Source of the DNA: Ichthyophonus hoferi
Taxonomy: Eukaryota; Opisthokonta; Ichthyosporea; Ichthyophonida; Ichthyophonidae
Assembly: GCA_002751075.1 (NCBI GenBank)
Contig: NAOQ01000245.1
Coordinates: 43,526 to 72,454 of the forward strand
Length of the DNA: 28,929 bases
Direction: 5' to 3'
The notes under the pieces were generated by a model. That model did no database searches. It saw nothing but the letters and a program-made list of their open reading frames with translations, and had not been told where the DNA came from. Positions 24,801 to 28,929 of the stretch are shown piece after piece; position 1 is the stretch's first letter; every line of letters starts with the position of its first letter. The position numbers and the translations under genes are program-made.

Positions 24801-27800
24801 CCCTTATCGCCACCCATCAGCAATCCCTCCATCTTAGTGGTAGTTACTGCGTCACCATGGCTGACTGGGTCAACAGAGAGATCAGAAGTGACTTCTGTCT
24901 TTATTTCAACGTTCATTGGAAGAGGAGATGGAGAGGCCTGTTTAATCTCCTGTGTGTTTGGTGTAGGACTGAGATCGGATCTCTCCTCAGATGCCATTGG
25001 CTCGCTAATATCGCTCACCTTGTTAAGTCTAGGATCATTGGGTGTGCCTACAGGAACAGAGGAGGACAAAAGGAGGTTAGACCAAGGAATAGCAAGGTAC
25101 TACAGGCAAGGGGTCAATAAACAATATGATTGTATGTCCAAATAAGGCTAAGTAGGCTATGCATAGGTTGGATACAATAGCGACGTTTATATGTATTTTG
25201 TGTGTAGATATATATATAAAAATGCATATAGGTAATAGCGTCGCTAGATAATCAGCCAATGGCAATAGCCGCTTTGACACCAACCACATTCATCGTAACC
25301 CATTGGCTTATAACAATATGTATTTTTGATCATTGGCTAAATATCAGGCGACATTTCTATATATGGTAATAAAAATAAAATAAATTACCCTATGGTAGGG
25401 TAGAGAAAAATAAGCTCGTTGTAAAGATGATAATTGTAGCTTATGATTGTTTTAAAATCATATTAACCTATAATATCATTGAGTTAAATTATATTTCATA
25501 CTTATGTACGGAAATCTGATATGTAGTGAATATAATCATCACCAGGGTAATAATAACCATAACAATAACAGCAGTAACATTATAGACTAAGGCAGAAACT
25601 AGGTTATGTACATGTTCTCCTCTATATATCACAGCACTTATTAAAGTGATTGCTATGTAATGTACCGAACCGAACCGAACCAAACCGTGTAAAAATACAT
25701 GTATAAGTGGGAAGCTGTGTAAAACTGTATTTCATTTGTGATAATATTTGAAGTAGTTGAACCTCATTGTCAAATACATGCTCTTGAGTACGTACGATAA
25801 GTCATTATTACGTCACATATTTGAAAGCAGGTGTGGGCATTAAAACACGGCACCAAATACTAGCCCAACTATAGTCATACATATGCACATACATACATAT
25901 ATACATACACCTACATACACCTACATACATATATACATACACCTACATACACATACACATACATATACATACACATACATACACATACACATACATATAC
26001 ATACACATACATACACATACACATACATATACATATGCATACATACACATACACATACATATACATATGCATACATACACACACATATACACATACACAC
26101 CTTCAAATGCATATCTCCCCACAGCAAAGTCAGTGAAAGGCCTAGAACCTTCATCAAACAATACTAGTTCGCGTGGATCCACCAGCGAATAAGAACAGTC
26201 CTCAAAATAACGCACCACAACCATGCGCTTTACCGTTCTATTAAAATATTAAAGTAAGAATAAATCATGTGAGAATAGGGAGGTCGAAGGAGATAAATAC
26301 ATGTTACAATATTACATAGTATGAATATGATGTAGTTTATGTATTATGGTATGATAGTAGGATAGTATAGTATGATAGTGTAATAGTATGATAGTATACT
26401 CTCAGCCAATCAACGAGTAAACATGAGTGAAAGAACAAGAAAAAGAGAGAGGGAGAAGGAGAAGGCAAGGAAAGGGAAAAACATACTGAGGCATACTATC
26501 ATCCAGCTCCGACTTAGGTACCACAATACCTGGCCACCACCATGGCTCGTGATCATCCAATGGGTTGACAAAGACAACTGGGTGGCTAAAAAATAGAATG
26601 TTATTACTCCTATCATTTAGATTATATATATGTGTGTGTGTATTGTGTATGGATAGAGTACTATACGTGGAGTGCATAGTGATTATTATGTTAAAATATA
26701 AGGAAAAGGGCCAATGAAGGTACAATATTAAAAAGTAAATAAAAATGACGTAAAGTAGGTGGTAGAAGTATTAAATATACATATATATATATGATAATAA
26801 TTTTTATGATTTAAAATATAATGCTTAATATAAGAGGTTAAGAACGATATAAACTATATATATATAGTAGATAGATTTAAAAGCATAATACCACTCTACT
26901 AATGGCTGGCTATCATGGTATATACTGTAATGGGTAGATTAGTTTTAATTAAAAGAGAACGAATATTAATGGTGCAATTCCATTGGTTACCGGGTTGTAC
27001 AGTATTAATCCACGCTAAATAGTTTAAACTAATATAGCTTGAAAAAAAATTATCCTCAATACTTATTGGGCAGTGTTCAGTATACAATGCATCATTATTC
27101 GTTTAAAATTTTAAATAAATCTAGCCAGTGATTACAATTATATAAAAATATATCACTGTCGGATATTATCTCACCCAATCAACATGAAGTCTTGCAAATC
27201 TATCGATATGGTAAAGCATTCCATTGTCGGGTAATATAGACAAACTGAATAAAATGACTGCGTAGTATATATACTAGCCAATAGCATTTAACTGGGCATC
27301 ATTTTAAACATCAAGTAATAATAAACTTTAAAATTTACACCAATTTCTGGCAATGATCTGAATATTATGTCACGTAGCCATACTAACCGACAAAAAAAAG
27401 AAAAAAAAGATTAAATGATAATTTAAAAATAAGAAACCAATAAACAACAACCTACCGTTCCTTTTCCATCTTCCTCTTCTTATTGGCTGGGGGGTTTATC
27501 ACGGATTCTTCAGGATCATTCTTTCTGCCAGGAGGTCTCCCTCTCCCTCTCCTAATCTTTCTATCGCCCTCTCTACAATCCTCTCCCTCTTGCACCACAT
27601 CACTGCTCAACTCCTCCCCCTCCCCTGACTTATTGCCCCCATCTCCCCCATTATCCCACACTTCTCCTTCCGTATCCCTCTCCCCCGCCTCCTCCACCTC
27701 TCCTTCTCCCTCTCCCTGTCCCTCTCCATCATCCATCTGCATTAATTCCTCATCTGACAAGTAACCCAGTTCACTATATTCCACAGCGGTACCATCCCGG

Positions 27801-28719
27801 TAATTTTTGGTGGGAACCAATCGACTGTGCTTTTTAGGAATGGAACCAATAGGAGTGCCGCTTCGTTTCTGATACCCAATAGCCCCCTTTCGTTTAGTTT
27901 TAGAACTTTTCAATAGCCCTACATGCATGTGGCCATGATAGTCCTTTGTGAATTTGAGAATTAGTTTTCCGTTCTTGGCTACCGGGGTAATAGTTTGGTT
28001 GGAGGTTGGGCCCTGGATAATACACTGTGTTACCGATGTTACAGATGCTTATGTATGTATGTGTATGTGTATGTATATGTATATGTATATGTATATGTGT
28101 ATGTGTATGTATGTGTGTGTGTATAGGTATATATATATATATATGTATATGTATATGTGTATGTGTATGTGTATGTATATGTATATGTACATGTGTATAT
28201 GTATATGTATATGTATATGTGTATATGTATATGTATGTTTATGTGTACGTGTATGTGTATGTGTACATGTATGTGTATATGTATGTGTAGTATTTACATG
28301 TATAGGTATAGGTTTATATATAACTAGTAAGCCAACCAGAACAAAGCCTTAGGAAAATCATCCAATCATACCACTGGCAATATGCACCACCCTTATAAAG
28401 ATATATACCTGACTTGCAGGTGATCCCGATGATAAGGTGCCAGGGCTAGCAAGAGTAGCGCGGGACAGACGCGTAGAAAAAGCGGGACAGGGCGCAGAAA
28501 GGACCTCCTCTATCTCTTCCTCTGGCGGGACACTGTCCAAATCGATAAACCGTTCAGAGAAACTAGGGGCTAAGGGAGTGGGCGCTGGTGTTGATGAACG
28601 CGAGAGGCTGAAAGAAGTAGAAGGGGAGGAAGGAGGGAATAATAAGCATGGGAAAGGAATGTACTGGTTACCTAATAAAGATTAGGTAACCATGTAAATA
28701 AGGCGGTCTTCCTACTCAT
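21864..28719 (-). CDS. Probable chromatin-associated protein: AT-hook, PWWP/ARID4-like module, FCS-type zinc finger
   Basis: Exons on the minus strand: 28719-28691 (tentative first), 28607-28409, 28012-27456, 26585-26487, 26237-26101, 25047-23062, 22756-22578 and 22220-21864 (stop TGA). All phases agree and the sum is 3543 bases, 1180 residues. In order: a Ser/Pro-rich start; a basic then very acidic stretch ([20 protein letters not shown], then Glu/Gly runs); an AT-hook [11 protein letters not shown] at about 230-240 for minor-groove binding; a module at about 264-335 with [19 protein letters not shown] and [11 protein letters not shown], which resembles PWWP domains and the ARID4 module; some 660 disordered residues with eight SUMO-type sites; an FCS-type zinc finger with Cys at about 1013, 1016, 1030 and 1034 (PCVYCK...KRFCSTGC); and a 47-residue C-terminal block ending [11 protein letters not shown]. 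No ARID, bromo or SET domain is present. It is probably a nuclear reader or scaffold. The first exon rests on a short reading, [10 protein letters not shown], and a weak donor. Confidence 0.75.
22254..22380. repeat. GATA/TAGGTAGA microsatellite
   Basis: (GATA)n mixed with AAATATAT and TAGGTAGG units, in the intron between the zinc-finger exon and the last exon of the minus-strand gene. It gives spurious Tyr/Ile/Leu readings on the minus strand. Confidence 0.9.
25880..26100. repeat. ACATAC microsatellite abutting a splice donor
   Basis: (ACATAC)n with CACCTACATAC and CATATG variants. On the minus strand it starts exactly at the donor after base 26101 (GTGTGTATGTG). Readings through it on both strands are not genes, apart from the real exon at 26101-26237. 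Confidence 0.93.
26335..26400. repeat. Second TATGATAGTA-type microsatellite
   Basis: Imperfect TATGATAGTA/TAGTATAG units in the intron between minus-strand exons 26585-26487 and 26237-26101. It uses the same unit as 768-1045. Confidence 0.8.
26602..27450. other. Intron of the minus-strand gene, no exon seen
   Basis: AT-rich sequence with a CCAAT (27176) and a short TG array near 26632. The flanking exons join in phase without anything from here (two bases left by the exon ending at 27456, one supplied from 26585), so no exon is required. The reading at 26899-27087 on the minus strand has no recognised content. Confidence 0.55.
28048..28312. repeat. TATGTG/TATATG microsatellite
   Basis: About 265 bases of (TATGTG)n and (TATATG)n with a TA core near 28130, in the intron between minus-strand exons 28607-28409 and 28012-27456. 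It generates false Tyr/Val/Cys/Met readings. Confidence 0.95.
28665..28692. repeat. Perfect 12-base hairpin over the putative first splice donor
   Basis: TGGTTACCTAAT (28665-28676) and ATTAGGTAACCA (28681-28692) are exact reverse complements with a 4-base loop. On the minus strand the proposed first donor (GT at 28690-28689) lies inside one arm. Confidence 0.85.
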
Positions 28720-28929
28720 TGTTTGTCCTTTTCTCTTCTATCCCTGGCTCACCACCTCTTTAGCAACCAATAATCTTTCTTTTTTCCGTTTAATTGCCTT
28801 GTTTGGTTGGTTGGTTTAAGGCAATTAGTACTAGGTACTAGTTAGGCTATGACGCTATTATGACGTTGCTAATAATTAGATAAATAAGAACACCAATGAC
28901 AATTAATAATTAATATATAAAAATAAAAA
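28720..28929 (-). promoter_or_regulatory. Possible promoter and 5' leader of the minus-strand gene
   Basis: CCAAT boxes at 28767-28771 and 28893-28897 and two TGACG half-CRE motifs at 28850-28854 and 28861-28865 lie upstream of the proposed ATG at 28719. A 10-base inverted repeat (TAATTGCCTT at 28791-28800 and AAGGCAATTA at 28818-28827) flanks a GGTT array. This is consistent with a promoter if exon 1 is correct; if the true first exon lies beyond the window, this is intron. Confidence 0.35.

Noticed and set aside
23085-25145. Several plus-strand readings of 66-145 residues
   Set aside because: They are antisense shadows of the 661-codon minus-strand exon, which has junction-compatible phases and protein-like composition.
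25883-26224. His/Thr/Ile and Cys/Met/Tyr readings through the ACATAC array
   Set aside because: They are microsatellite translations. Only the minus-strand part at 26101-26237 is a real exon.
27948-28352. Plus-strand Cys/Met/Tyr-rich readings
   Set aside because: Translation of the TATGTG microsatellite in an intron of the minus-strand gene.
21864-28719. Naming the minus-strand gene ARID4
   Set aside because: The WWWPG module is suggestive, but no ARID domain lies between the joined exons, and the FCS-type finger and C-terminal block do not fit ARID4.

Overview
The window reads as AT-rich nuclear DNA from an animal with introns. Introns use GT...AG borders, microsatellites are dense, and AATAAA signals follow two of the genes. 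One gene is clearly ARMC1, an animal mitochondrial-distribution protein. The compact spacing and base composition suggest a non-bilaterian animal, and my best guess is a demosponge. That placement is inference, because nothing in the window fixes the species.

I support four protein genes. (1) Plus strand, 264-9217: eight exons with compatible phases giving the last 503 residues of a coiled-coil protein whose family I do not recognise; its 5' end lies before the window. (2) Plus strand, 10447-11115: a single-exon HAD-superfamily hydrolase with all four catalytic motifs. (3) Plus strand, 15309-19454: ARMC1 in eight exons, 290 residues, complete. (4) Minus strand, 28719 down to 21864: a probable nuclear, chromatin-associated protein of about 1180 residues in eight exons. 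It carries an AT-hook, a PWWP/ARID4-like WWWPG module, a long disordered region and an FCS-type zinc finger. Its C-terminal block of about 47 residues is unfamiliar. ARMC1 and gene 4 converge tail to tail.

The space between and inside the genes is mostly low-complexity repeat. The most unusual features concern splice signals. A minisatellite at 1986-2120 repeats the 5' splice site of gene 1 four times. An ARMC1 exon end was duplicated together with its donor, leaving a second in-frame donor 102 bases downstream. A 20-base minisatellite in another intron repeats a branch-point-like TACTAAT motif. Several microsatellites begin exactly at a splice donor. CCAAT/ATTGG also looks strongly over-represented, even in coding exons, but not in the HAD gene.

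I found no retroviral, LTR, Polinton-like or other virus-derived element, no rRNA or tRNA gene and no CRISPR array. No multi-gene system is evident. The clearest candidates for something undescribed are the architecture of gene 4 and the duplicated splice sites.
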